A stretch of 64,000 nt of DNA from Isoperla grammatica (lineage: Eukaryota > Arthropoda > Insecta > Plecoptera > Perlodidae): contig OX246738.1 of NCBI GenBank assembly GCA_945910005.1, positions 20,035,458 to 20,099,457 on the forward strand, in the 5' to 3' direction. Made by a program: the position numbers and the translations under genes. Positions 32,701-45,937 of the stretch are shown one piece after another. Each line of letters opens with the position of its first letter. The first letter of the stretch is position 1. The notes beneath the pieces were generated by a model that was not told the origin of the DNA, ran no database searches, and was given only the letters and a program-made list of their open reading frames with translations.

Positions 32701-35700
32701 CATTAGCCGATGTGTGGAAAACACTTGAAGTAAACGTAATGTGTGACACGGCGGGGCGGACTTTCGTGTTAAGGGGCCCAGGTTTACATGGGTTTGCTTT
32801 TAATTATACTTCTATCAGTAGGGCATTGCGAATATGATATTTGGTTTGTTTTCGTCTTTACGACTCCAAAAGAGACTAGATGAAGTGTTACATTGCCAGG
32901 ACAACCAATTAACGTCACGTGGTATTCGTGGTATAAACCTGGAATGCAAGAACCTCCATTAAACGGACAAACATTTATCTGTGGTCACTATTTCGTAAAA
33001 AGGAAAATGTAGGTCTACCATAACAATAAATAGTAAATCACATTATGCTCTCACTGCAAATAATCTTCTGTGGTTTGTTTTATTTATTTATCCTGCATTA
33101 TCTACAAGACAGAGGTGACAGGTCTTACCAGTGCAAAGTGTATTTAAGGTGATTGACAGAATGATGAAGAAGAAGGGATGAGGGTTAATCTCGTATCTAG
33201 CACATAGACTATACTCCTGTTGAAAAGTACCAACGGACCATCAGCTTCATGTTTCATCCCATCCCACAGGACTGCGTATCTTTGATAAGTTTCTTCACTA
33301 TAACCTGCACTACTGAAAAGGAAACGAGAAGAACGAAGCTGTTTCACAAGCTTTCGAACCCTCCTCTACCTGTTCTAACAAACGGTAACTAGGGTAACGT
33401 ATCCTCCTGACCTAGCCCGATGTTAACTCTTATCTGTGGTGTTCATGTGAGGTAAACCGACTGAGCGACCGCAGCTTAAACGTTTGGTACATAAACCACA
33501 CTACATGTAAGTGTTTAAGTAACAATATTATTACATACTTATTTCTGACTAAGTGGTTATCTTTAACCTTCAGTCGCTATGCAGCCACGTATAACGTTTC
33601 TGGCTAATTTGACGGAATGAGAGGACATTTGAGTAACATCCCAAGTTTGAATGTGGTGTGGTGGTCTGTATATGTCGGTCTGAATGGCGTCACGAGCTAC
33701 CGTCAAGTTTAATTCGTCCTAATCAAGTATGTAAAGATAAGAGAAATGTCTCATCTTGTTTGTACAATGAGTTTAGCCGAACTAAAAGGGAAGCGCTAAT
33801 ATTTGATACCTCACATAACACCCACATCACTTAGATGCAGACTTGGCACGTTTAAGTGCAGAATCCAACATGCGGTCGTTGATATTACATGTTGCATTCG
33901 TATCGAAAGTTTTGATGCTTACCTGTGTAATCTTCAATACGAGCCTCATTCAGTAAAAATATACCCTTTATGTTTCTATAAAATATTATTTTATAAAGAA
34001 TTGAAACGTTTGACAAAAACTGTTGATTTGAAAGTAACAACTATACATAATGATTGACCAACTTAGGCAAAGCTCTTCCTAATTGTCTTGTAATGTAAAC
34101 GAGGAAATGTTCCACGATACATTTGCGTACATCAAACTGCAAGTTACACGTTTGTATACTCAATCCTTTGTGGGGTGATCAAAGCCATTGGCAAGAGCAA
34201 ACAGAACTCGCAATTAAGCATTTGAATATTTCAAAGAGATTCTCTAAATGTGAACATTTGTAACGCCCATGTAAATAGGACGTGAGCAGAAGAGTGGGTA
34301 CCTTATTTTAAACCCTTTTGAAGTAACTGTCTACAAGGTGTCTCAATGAAAATATGTTATGCTTTTCAAAGCAGCTGCAAAAGTATGCCACTGAAAGAAG
34401 AGAATATTAACATTGGTTTGGTACAGCCATGAACAAATGTATGTGCAACTACGTGACGATTACATTGCATATTAAAACAGATAATTTAATAGTTACCGGA
34501 GATTTACTACAAGTAGGGATTAAACTACGAACTATGAAAAAAGAAATTAGGTTGTAGGTTCAAACTTTGATTAAACACCCTTACAAGTTTAAAAGTCATT
34601 GTCATTTCATGTTATCGGTCACCATTTGCCTGGGGAAAACTCATGCTTATCGTGTATATTCTGTCCTAAGTGGAGGATGATATTGATAAGGAAGCTTGTA
34701 ATAACGGTGTCTTCTTTCACATGACAGTCATATACTGAAATACCCATGGGTACATTTTAATTACGTACTGCTTACAAAATATGTCTACAACAGAAAACTT
34801 TACAGTATCACACAACTGAACGTGTGCGTTATTAACATTAGTTCAGTTCAACACTTTTTAATTCATATTGTTTAAAAATATACAGTAATATAAAACCCAC
34901 CATGGCAGTTAGAAAGCTAATAATGTAAAATCATGGCCCACGGTTTCGAGCAGGGTAAATATCATAAAGTTAAACACACATCTAAAGCATTGCGGTATGA
35001 AAGTTCATGAAAATTGCTACAGCTTACACAAAGGCATAGCCGGCACAAGAGAATAATTTATACTCTAATAAATAGATAATACAGACAAGAATCCAGCAGT
35101 AAACTAGGACTACTATGAGGATTATGGGAGCAACTTGTATTATGCTATTTTTCTTCGTTAATCCATGCAGCAAATTGTAAATGCTATTTTTTCACTTGGT
35201 GTATTTGTATGTATATTTTACAATGAAGTAAAATTAATATTTATTATTTTAACATTGCATAATCAATTATTATCTATTGAAGTTTATTCAACAATGAGAC
35301 GATATTTTTGTTTAATTTATCTTGAATGAAATTATATGCCTCGTGTTTCGTGGATATTTCGTTTCAAATTACTATTAATAATTTAAACTCGCATTTTTAA
35401 CATCTATTATCTCTAGCATATCTCGTCAATTGGAATTGTTTAGTAAAGACCATAAGTGGGTAAAACGATTTAAAAAAGTAATATTAACAATTCAGTATCA
35501 ATATCATTTTTATTTTTGCTTTATAATATGGTTTTAATGAAGGGAACGAAGATAAGTTAAATGCACTGGCGTTGGTACTTCGGTAAAGGAGAAGTTATTA
35601 TTCAAAACGTGTTTTCAATACAATGGCATAAAAAGCGCTTATTTATTACCAGTAGAAATTGAGAAAAATTAGCAATCGCAAACCTAGTGGTTTTTTTAAT

Positions 35701-36720
35701 TTTCTTCGCGACTAAACATGATTTTGTTGTTATTATAATGATGTAAATAAAACCTTAATTTCTTTTCACAATTTGCAAACTTCATACATATATTTACAAA
35801 CAGTTCTATTAAAAATTCGAATTCAATTTTAAAGTGAATATAAGGGAATTGCAGTTAAAACAAATTTTTGATCATAAACAATGTCAATAGCTCACATATT
35901 ATCTGCCGAGGAACAGTTTTGTTTGGTATTAATCACGGCTTGATATCTATCGCAAGTAAATTCAATTTAAAATATTCCGATTCGCTTATTGACACCAACA
36001 AATATTTATGACTATGACGAATGTTAACGAGATCTTGTGCAGTATTGGTTATTACGTTTGCGACCTAATCGCCCAAACTATATTTTCACTTCGCAATTAT
36101 TAGCTGTATTAATCGTTACGATCACTATAGGCTACACGGAAACGAATGTGCATGTTCTACAACAATCCTCCGAATATATATCAGTTTGGCTTTGGTAAAT
36201 AGTCGAAAAATGAATACAATTAAAATGGTTGTTTACAGACAAATTTATATTTTATTTTTATTTATTGAGAAAACACATAATGTGATTACATAGTACAAAC
36301 ATAATGAATACTTGCTAACGTAATCTCGAAACTTCTGAAGCTTCATTTGAAAGTAAACGAGCAATGTTATGCAAGGTTGTTTCAAGTAACGTAGGCCTAT
36401 ACTGTAGTGTTCAAAGAAGTTTCAAAATTGTGAGTTAAAATTTACGCCACTTGTAGTCTTATCTTTAACCCCCCAACTGAAACGCCAGTAAAATTCCTAA
36501 CCTATAAATGCTCGAGAACAGCCAACGAGAAATGTTCTAAGCAACAAATTTGTGATTGTTGTTAAATGGTTTCAGCAATTATTCTAACGGTTTAATGTGG
36601 TTGGAATGGCGGGAAACTGGCGATAAGGCCCCTGAGCTGTTGGTTGGGCCTCGGACTAAATACTGTGGTCGGATACTACGTGGTTGGCTTCCGGAAGTCG
36701 GTCATCCGCAGGCGCTTCCG
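29755..36720. other. Non-coding stretch
   Basis: Mostly plain AT-rich DNA. A C15 tract lies at 30279-30293. 30590-31260 is GC-richer and CpG-containing. It includes a plus-strand frame (30802-30999; internal ATG at 30811, MIDWAEVAQRIKEAGGETIQW…) that looks slightly protein-like but is overlapped by a minus-strand frame and is not recognised. 31411-31422 has an E-box/CSL-like CACGTGGGAAAT. Nothing else is assignable between 31500 and 36550. Confidence 0.5.
30279..30293. repeat. Poly-C tract (15 C)
   Basis: Fifteen uninterrupted C. It creates the proline runs in the overlapping frames 30083-30385 and 30220-30450, which are therefore not taken as genes. Confidence 0.95.
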
Positions 36721-36734
36721 CCCCCCCCCCCCCC
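36721..36734. repeat. Poly-C tract (14 C)
   Basis: Fourteen uninterrupted C, followed by more C-rich sequence. The proline runs of frames 36556-36873 and 36684-36899 come from it. Confidence 0.95.
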
Positions 36735-36782
36735 TCCCACCCTCGCACACAGATCTGTGCTTTTAGTGAGGAGCCTACTTCA

Positions 36783-36950
36783 GCTTTCAGACCTGAACAA
36801 TCAACGGGCCCTTGTCATTATTTTTTTGTGTGTGCGGATTTGCATGTTTCAACTCAAGTGTCGAATATCATAAAAGAAAAAAATGGCTTTCAAACCTGAA
36901 AAATCAACGAGCTCTTATCATTATTTTTGTGTGTGTGGATTTGCATATTT
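36783..36950. repeat. Diverged local tandem duplication, about 67-bp units 103 bp apart
   Basis: 36783-36849 and 36886-36950 align along their whole length: GCTTTCAGACCTGAACAATC versus GCTTTCAAACCTGAAAAATC, then CATTATTTTT, a GT-rich run and GGATTTGCAT. Differences are scattered substitutions and small length changes. The partly similar peptides in frames 36812-37090 and 36883-37182 are explained by this duplication. Confidence 0.85.
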
Positions 36951-39900
36951 TTACTGGGGTCTCTCTGTGTTCAATAGCAGAGAAGACAAAAACGCGAAAG
37001 AAAACACTCTGCTCACCGCCAGCCCAACGCGTTCACTTATCTACAGTAAAAAGATCCACGTTGACTCATGGAAATTTTCACGTATTTTGAAAACAAAAAA
37101 TAATACTGAAGAATGTGCAAGTTTAATTAAAAATCTAACCGTATGCTTCTTCAAGTGCTGGTTAAAAAATCCAATTGTATGACATTTCCCATGTAAAGTA
37201 GAATTTTTAAATATTTTCATTTTAAATTAAAATTGGAATCGACAAAACATGCTTGTTATTATTTAAAATATATACGCTTCCCTTCATAATCATCTAAGAA
37301 CAAATTAAACAATAGTCACTCTTTGAATTTAAGTATTTGTGAGCCTTGGTGGAGGCGCCGGGCTATAACTTCACGTTACGAGAGCAGATATTTTAAGTTG
37401 GACGTAGTTTGAAGCTCCACCCCCAGATATGTGGCAAATATGACTGATGTAAATAATATAATATGAAATAAATAATTATGACATGATTGTCGGTTTGTCA
37501 CGGGGGTAAGGGGTGGTTTCATAGAGGGGAGCATCAGAGAAGCGTTAAACTAAGAACATTCGAACGATCACTTTTATTTTATTTCGTATATTTTTTTAAG
37601 TAATAACTTCACATTTGTACTGTGTACGCCCTCTTATTATTAGACGCAGATTTAGAAGAATTCATAATATTCAAGTTTGTTCAGCCTAAGTTTACAACGG
37701 AATAACGGTATTTCTGTCGAATCATAGTGTCATCTTGCATTCTCAGATATAACCCAAAGATCGGTAATTATCTCTGCTGAAATCACAAGAATTTAAAACT
37801 AAAATTGCGATTTTCAGGTAATCAGTCATCTTTGTGGGGAGAAAGTTGGACCTTAGAAAGTTCATATTCGTTGTATCTCGTCTCGGACATTCATCTGTCT
37901 CAAGTTTCAATGCAATGTCCATCGTGTGTTATTGTTGTCTATGAGCAATGGGAGGGTATTTTAATATACATGGCTGACTTTCTCCATAATGACTGTGCGG
38001 TTCTCGATATGTCATCACTACCTATTATACAGAATGAGATAGGGATATATAATGTTCATTCCCAGCTGAATTACGTCCAAATTACTTTTATCCTCTAATA
38101 CCTATTCACTGATTTTTTATTAATTTCGAATCTTACACGCAATCATACGATTAATGAGAATAGGTCTTGTCTGAAGGTAGTAACGATTTGGAATCCGTTC
38201 TTACATATTTTTCTATCAATGAGAAAAATAGAAAGAAATACGTATACAGAGGTTTCTAACGTTGGTTATTGGTCCTTCCTGGAAAATACAAAGTTGTAGT
38301 TCTAGCTACAGCAAGGATACGTTGTATAAACATTGTAACGTTCACCCATCTGTATGAATACGATAAACGTTGGTAGCTAATAATCTTACAAATCCGATAT
38401 TGCTTTTCAATGCAAGTAAGTTTACCTTCGCAACTCAATAACCGTACTCATATTCGAATACATCGCTTTAGAAAACATGGTAGCTACATAATTGTTGAAA
38501 GCATAATAGTTTACGTATAAAGAAAATCCGTAGCGGCAATGCGAGCTGGTATACAATGGGTAGTCTGTGAATATACGGACCTCCAGCGAACGTTTTATCA
38601 TTTTCCAATCATGTACACCGGGTTTAGTAGGTTAAGTCTACAATGGGCGCTCACCTTTACCTGATACGAGTAAGCCGGTGTAGCTTCTAGCAAGGCAAAC
38701 ATACTGATCGAGTTACTCCATCATAGGTAAAATTAGACGCCCAATGTAATATATTGTCTTTAAATAGTTCACGGAACCTATATTTTCAATATTATATATA
38801 GTAGGACGTACATTAAATTAATAATTTGATCCATTAACGGCTCTGGCGGGTTATTTATAGCAGATAATAAATCATGGTAGCGTGATCTTTGAAGTAGCAA
38901 GAATGTAATACGATTTAATATTTATGCTACTAAAAATCTATACAAAAGCAAAACTCGTGTTGTTCCATGATATTTTCTTGTAGTTTAGTCGGCGTAGTTA
39001 TAGCCATGAATTATTAGACGTTCTTCCAGTAAACCACAGCCCCTGTGTACCCGGGTAGGAGCACCCCTTGGCGTGGGTGTTATGTGTTTATATATTTCTT
39101 TTCCGTTATCGCCCACTCATCGTCTCGATTACCATCGTTGCCAAATTATGGGACGTAAAGCTCAGACCCCAAATATGAAAAATTATTTATTCAATCCTCG
39201 TCAGCAATGGATGTAATGGTAAGTATTTACACCCAAACAGCTGATAATGTTTTATGTATACGAGTAATGAATATGACATTCAAAATTACCCGTCACAAAT
39301 AATTGAAGCGTTATTAATTTCAAAATGGAGTATTTATTTTAGTGAGGTTTCGTGTGTCGAACATTACTAATTGTCCGTAATGCATGTACGTGTAAACCTT
39401 CAAAGGCAGACTTAAATACTCAAATTGTGTGCTAGTACGCATTCTAATAAAAATAGTTACAATTAAAGCATTATAATTATTATATATGCTAGGAAATTCT
39501 ATGCATTGGAATACTGTAGTATTAAACCTTTCTTCAGCATGAAAAAATGGGCTTTATGAACATCAAAATCAAGTATTCACTTTAGCTGTGTATAGTTTAG
39601 TTCTGGTATTTCTTTCTTATATATTTATATTTAGTACTCGTTTTCGCATTTGTGTCAGTAAAAACTTTATTATTTCCGCTATACAAAACTGAACAAATTG
39701 CATCTGTAAATAATTATTGTCTATTGACCACTCAATCCGTCATATTCCAGTAATGTGGGCGTATTCCAAAAGATTGAGATTTGTCCCCATATTTTTTGAG
39801 TGTCACAATGTTTGGAAAAGACGTTTAGTATAGTTTGTGAACTGAGCTGAGCGGGTTTTTATTGGTAGATACTTGGTATCCCTTCTCTCGCTCAAGTTTT

Positions 39901-40375
39901 AGCAACGGAAATCTTAAACGTTGTAGCGCGATGCTTCTTCTCAACTTCCAAATTCGTGTTTCATGTTTCCGTTCCCAACGTGATTCGTAAACTGATCGTA
40001 ACACGTCTGCATCCCCCGAAAAACATGGCCATTGAGAATTAACATTCAAGGTATTTAATAACTTGTCCTTCTCATCTGGCAATCTTCCATGGGGAATTCA
40101 TTAGAGATCCAGTTATTGTTTATAAGCTTTACTTGCGAACTTGAGGGGAAAGTTTTGTTGCGATGCTGATAACTAAGCTCGTTCAGGTTGAGGTTTTAGG
40201 GGAGCTGCTTTGGATTAACTTAAACCGTAAACGTGAATATACCTTAAGTTTGTGATCCCATAAGATTTTAATGTTATTTTGATTTTCGTTATTATTGAAG
40301 GTATTTCGATGAGAATATTCGAGTTTACTTTCCACAAGCACATTTTATCTCAAAAGTTTATAAATGACTGACAAA
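36951..40375. other. AT-rich non-coding stretch
   Basis: No recognised gene. Two frames look more protein-like than the rest but match nothing I know: plus 37805-38098, which opens just after a TTTTCAG, and minus 39825-40082 (charged, …SRWERKHETRIWKLRRS…), whose apparent start is TTG. Confidence 0.5.
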
Positions 40376-40801
40376 ACTGAGAAAAGATTACAAAATATAC
40401 ACCTACTGTTCATAAGCTATTTTCCTATTTAAATTGTTTTAAAATATACATTCTGTTGCAATACAAATTGCAGCTGGCTATGCTTTAATTCAAATGTAAA
40501 TTTTACTAATATATTAGTGTTGTGTAATAGTTTGCGTTTTACACATGTTACGCATAATATTACGTTTCATTATTATATTATATTGTTTTGACTGAGAAAA
40601 GATTACAAAATATACACCTGCTGTTCATAAGCTATTTTCCTATTTAAATTGTTTTAAAATATACATTCTTTTGCAATACAAATTGCAGCTGGCTATGCTT
40701 TAATTCAAATGTAAATTTTACTAATATATTAGTGTTGTGTAATAGTTTGCGTTTTACACGTTACGCATAATATTACGTTTCATTATTATATTATATTGTT
40801 T
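40376..40801. repeat. Recent tandem duplication, 215-bp unit
   Basis: Copy 1 (40376-40590) and copy 2 (40591-40801) are nearly identical. The differences I see are A/G in 'CACCTRCTG', G/T in 'ATTCTKTTG', and a 2-bp deletion (AT) in copy 2 near its TTACACGTTACGC. The unit is AT-rich, has no ORF and no terminal structure, so this looks like simple segmental duplication and not transposition. Confidence 0.95.
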
Positions 40802-42096
40802 ACATTATGTTTATAGTTATACTAAATTCTCGTTTTACTCAAATTAAACTTAGGCATTAGTATATCGAGTAGGACTATTGATAAATGTAGGCGTATGTCA
40901 ATGCAGCTTTGTATCAAAGGTGTGGAATATTGTGCGAAAGTTTTTGTTATTAAAGTATTCGATACATTGTCTTTTTTTATTAGATTGTAGGTTTTATAGC
41001 AACAAATCATCAATTACTTATTGAAATTACTTCAGCCATTTTATTAATTTTCACTTGACTGATATTCACAGTGATTCACTTAGTGGAAGAAGAATTAAGT
41101 TTTTGCTTTCTGTACAAATCCTCCATTATTTATTATTTTCTTGATTATCATATTATGTTTATTAGAAATGTAAATTATAAATAATTTTGTATCGTTTAAT
41201 TTTCGCCAGAATACGATTTACCAGAATATTCCAATTATTATTGATGATTGCGAAATCAACGTTCCTTCCTCACTCACTCTCGGCAATCTAAAATCGACCA
41301 GTTCTTAATTACATTTTGCAATTGTGTAGTCAATACTAAAACAATGAACACACGAAGATTGCGTTAGTTTTGTTTCGTTGGTTCATGGCTTGACGGATGC
41401 TCCAATAAAGATTCACTTTGTTTCGGAGAATCAAATCCAATATCCCACTCTCCCCGCCAGTGAATGTAATTGGTTATTGTGAAGCAATATGTTTGCTGGA
41501 GGTGCTAAAGGAATTGTCACCTGAAACGTGGGTCCGAAACAATCGCGAATTCCACTTGGCTTCAGGGCTGAACTTGTAATAACTTTTCAACTGTTTCCCT
41601 TCCTCTCCCCCTTGCCCCCCTCACAAGGAACAGAACAAGATGGAAGTTGACCTCTGGCAGTCTCCAGGGGAAACCTTGCCAGCAAGACGTCTGAAGAAAC
41701 AGGGGGTGAAAGGGCTACTTACTTTGTGTTTCTGTCAAGTTATATTGCTGTTTTGTTTTATTACAGAACACGACAACATAACTTAAGAAAAATAGAAAAG
41801 TCAGTAATCTTTAAAAAATTCATCTTAGAAGAGCAGAAAGCAGAAAATGTGAACATTAGTAGTGTTAGCCTTAAACGTTGATAAGGTTGAATATTGTTAA
41901 TATCTGAAGGCTCAAACTAGTGCTCAAACATTTCAATACTGATAGCTTCTCAGATCGATTTAAAAAACTTGTCTCATCAAAATATTATTGGTATTGTTTG
42001 TTTTTATTTTAATAATAGAGTATCGTGCAAAACTGATGGAAGTTCGTACAGTAAACATTGGTATACAGAATAATTTGTAAGTCGTACACACAACCG
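40802..42096. other. AT-rich non-coding stretch
   Basis: No gene recognised. 41250-41720 is less AT-rich but carries no identifiable coding frame. Confidence 0.55.
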
Positions 42097-42234
42097 ATAG
42101 AGTTGGCTCAGCGGCAAGACGTGGGACTAATTTGGGAGGTCGATGGTTCATACCTGCAACCGGCAGTGCTGACTTAAGGTGTTTCTGAGGTTTTCTTCAG
42201 CCAATTATATACCGCAATACTTAGTTACCTGAAG
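42097..42234 (+). mobile_element. tRNA-derived SINE (copy A, internally shortened)
   Basis: An A box TGGCTCAGCGG (42104-42114) and a decayed B box GGTTCATACC (42145-42154) lie at tRNA-like spacing, followed by a central part CTGACTTAAGG…CTGAGGTTTTCTTCAG. The order of parts matches the SINE at 53403-53600: GGGAGGTCG before the B box, GCAACCGGC/GCCACCGGT after it, then the TGACT-TCAG body and a 3' end containing TATACC…TAGTTACCTG. Compared with that copy, roughly 90 bp between the TCAG motif and the 3' end are missing here. The copy is old, with no clear target duplication or A-tail. Confidence 0.7.
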
Positions 42235-44614
42235 AGCGACATGGATTGCCCGTGAGCAGATTTCTTGCGAAATATAAAAAACATTATATTATTTTTGCAA
42301 TACATAACTCGGTCAACACCGGCGTAAACATGTTGTTCGGACATTATTATTAGTATGCTGACATAGATAAGGTCAGAAAGATGGGTGACAAGAAGCGAAA
42401 AGATATCAAGAATTGGGTAGCAAACCATGTACTAACGGCGCAAATCACCTATACTAACAGCATATTTCGGTCGCCTTACTTTTTCTGTGCACACAAAACG
42501 TACGTGTATTGATATTGACGGCTGAGCTATTTGCTCATGGGTATTGAGATAAGTGTTACAACTGTTTTCGCCTCCATCTGCCACACACCTTTTGTGTCAA
42601 GACTGATGCAAGCGCCTCTCATTTTGCTGAGTGGTAAGTTGCCGAGTGAACGAAGACTGGCCTTACCGGAACAATGTTTGAGCCTTCAACCGTTGATATC
42701 CGGTGACTTCATGTTTAACAGGGTCAATAGGGAATACTCGTCACGTGCAGATGTTTACAGATAAGGGATGGCTTGCTGGGGAATTTATTTTGTTTTATAA
42801 ATTATTCACACTGCTCCCATGAAGGGTATCTGTATTATTTTGAAGTAGTTACCAACAATGGGTATCTGGAAATATTAAACCACGCAAAATTAACATTTTA
42901 TTGATACCTTGAAAATGCTTCAAGATATCGCAAAGTCAATGTTTCAATTTCAAACTTAAACTTTCTCTATTATCTACTAATTTTAGAAAATTGTAATCTA
43001 AACTTATTATATCAAAGTTCCAGAAGGGTGCCTGCAGGAAACTGGGTAGGTGTGTATGTTTTGTGCCTTCATTTGTAAATCTCCAGTTCTGGTGATCAAT
43101 TGGTAATTACATATAGCGACAGATATCTTTGTGATTAAAAAACAGATATTTGTGCGTACTTCGCAAATATAAATAAAACTAATAACCGATTAAAAAAAAA
43201 CTCAAGCCCACTCATTTCCTTCTACACAAAATAAACTTTTTATTGTCCCGTCTCGTGGAAAAAAGTCGTATAGCGGTTTTGTAAACGAATTTTCTACACA
43301 TAGCCACACAAATGGCTTCGAAACTTTGCTGCATGTTCTCTATTGCAATATTGTAAGCCAAACTTTATTCCTATAATACCATACGCCATTTGTAGGTCAT
43401 GAGTTATTGTGTGTGTTATAACTAAGAACTGGAGCTGCATTAGCTGATATTTTGCAGTTAGTATTATATACTTTTATTCCCCAAGCGAATTGCTTTTAGA
43501 AATCGATATGGTTTACAAGTCACACATTTACAAACATACAAACTCTTGGCTATGTACGCAATCGGTCTCGTTGAAAATCTCTCTAGTTACTTTTTTATGT
43601 GTGGAATGGTTAACAGATAAAATAAAATAAATATTTTCGTGTGGGAAATCAATAATGTGTGCGCGTGATTGTGGTTGCTTTGCTTATATGTTTTCACAAA
43701 GAAACGTATTTTGTGTACGATGAAACAAACTGTTTGTTAATCGTAAAAGCTTATGACAAACAACTCGAGGCTGATAAACACCAAAGATAAAAAATATGTG
43801 TTTCTGTATAATGCAATAATTGGGTAGCTGTGACTTCTAGCCTCACCATTGGGTCTGATTCAGTCCAGGACGAAAGGGAAGTGTGGCAATTTCTATAGAA
43901 AATAATGAACGTGGAACAGAGTTACACACTACACAGTATATTTATGTTATACGTTTCTGTAAATATAGATGCATGCATGTACGTTTGAAAAGACAAACAT
44001 GTAATAATTTGCGTGTTACATTTTTTATTTGCGTTGAGTTGATTCTAATGCCGTTTCTTTTCACAATTGTAGATAGAATATCTAGAATTAAAAAAAAAAA
44101 CACCATTGGAGTTAGACGGACTTATCTACTTGGCAACTATAATTTCTAACCATTAGGCCCACTTTAAATCGATGGTGGTATTAATTGTTGTATGTAGTAT
44201 ATCGTCATTAATGTCGTTAGTATCTGTGCTTTTAGTAATTAGTTAATTTACAAACGTCATTTTCTTTTGAGTTAAGAAACTAAAGTAGCCATATAGCCAC
44301 ATTAATAACTAAATTAATTAGTTTTTAGTTTCTAGAATGAACTGCACTAACAATTATTGATAAGTCTCGAGTAGATAAAACATAAAATATGATAGTATGT
44401 GTTTTTAATTCAAACGTTGCTTTAAACAGTGGAAACCAACTTGGTCGTTATTCGGATTGCTCTGAAAAACAATTTACCAGTTTTATTCGGAGATTTGATT
44501 ATTATGAAGTGCTAGAAGGTCCTACTCTTGATGTTTACACGCGTAACACGAAGTGTGGGGAGGGTATGACAGTCCATCACTCCCCTGTGCTAAATGAACA
44601 ATGAACGCTCGCCT
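42235..44614. other. AT-rich non-coding stretch
   Basis: No gene recognised. The plus-strand frame 44389-44604 begins with a true ATG and has a lower AT bias at its 3' half (…SGNQLGRYSDCSEKQFTSF…), but no homology is recognised. Confidence 0.5.
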
Positions 44615-44643
44615 CCCCCCCTCCCCCCAACATCCCCACACCC
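44615..44643 (-). other. Predicted G-quadruplex motif (minus strand)
   Basis: C-runs of 7, 6, 4 and 3 are separated by 1, 5 and 3 bases on the plus strand, so the minus strand has four G-runs within quadruplex limits. Confidence 0.6.
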
Positions 44644-45904
44644 TTTACATCCCATAATCACCCAGTTCAAACATCCTCGCCACTCGCTCCATTTTTATGG
44701 TTATTGTACAAAAAAAGTCTGCAGAAAATAACTTTTTTGTAAATAATGGATTTCGATGAATTCATCGTTATGCGTACATTATTTATATTCATATCCTCAG
44801 GAAACAAAAGCAAAAAGATAATATTTTTTTGACAAATTATTGTATGGTGTGTTTGTTCTGATATTTACTTTCTGAGCTACAATTTAGTAATTGATAACGT
44901 GTAGGCCTACCGTAGCTGCTTAAATGAGTTAACGTACTAAGCTAGTTATACTGTTGAATGGTGGTTCTAAAACACTGGCAAGGTCAGATGTAGAGTTATA
45001 CATAATATACAAATAGGTGAACGTGATATCTGTTATTTTACTTCTAAAAGTAAATTTGTTGGTTAGCTAAATAAATAAATATTTGGTGTAAGGGGATAAT
45101 GTCTTAAATATAGCAACTATGTAAATTGATGCATTATGATCATTTCTGTGTTAAACGGAAATAATATGTAAACCTATATCATTGTAAGTTGGATTTATAT
45201 AAACATGAATAAAATGACGTGTAAATGGTGGTTTGCCGCACTTATCTACGCAACATAATTAAATGGTATTTAACAACTGATATTGCTATGTTAGTGGGTG
45301 GAAGTAACCTAAATTCTAATGTTTTGATGGTCGCTAGAGGGCATTAATTGACTATTTCTAGTATTTCGTTGCTTCGTATTGGCACTGTAGTTCATGCGAC
45401 GTCGCACCTCAATATATTTAGTATTGTTGGTTTAGTTTAAACAATTAAACGCTATACCGCTCGTAATCTGTGGTTGGTACGCTAGATAAAAGTATATTGA
45501 ACCCCAGCTTCTGCTATTAATAATAAACCAGATGCCATAATAATGTGTATTACGTCACTTGCTAACATTCCTCGAAATATTCTTGCATTGCACCATGGGG
45601 CCAACACGTACTAATATTACAGCCACAGATTATGATTGTAAAATATCAAATACATAAAACGCGTAATTGAGATATTCAACATTTTGATTCGTTAAGTAAT
45701 TGAACGTTCGGCATGAATGCTGTGATTGACAGTAACAAGTGCCCATTTATCACCCACAAAAATTATCTCTAGAGCGAAGACTAGAACGATTGTCTTAGTA
45801 AGTTGGCGTCTGGTCGATCCATTCTTTCTCGTTACAGTTCGTCTCGTTCCATCAGTCGCTGCTCTTCCGCTCTCTGCCCGTTTCCCCGCTTCGCCCTTCT
45901 CCGT
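44644..45904. other. AT-rich non-coding stretch
   Basis: No gene. Contains a CTCF-like core GTCGCTAGAGGGCA at 45330-45343 and a perfect 12-bp CpG palindrome TGCGACGTCGCA at 45395-45406. Confidence 0.5.
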
Positions 45905-45937
45905 CCCCTCCCCCTCCCCCTTCCCCTCCCCACCCCC
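45905..45937 (-). other. Strong predicted G-quadruplex motif (minus strand)
   Basis: Six C-runs of 4-5 bases are separated by single or double bases on the plus strand. The minus strand therefore carries six G-runs, more than the four needed. The glycine/glutamate-rich minus frame 45692-46015 and the proline/serine-rich plus frames 45726-46024 are artefacts of this tract. Confidence 0.75.
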
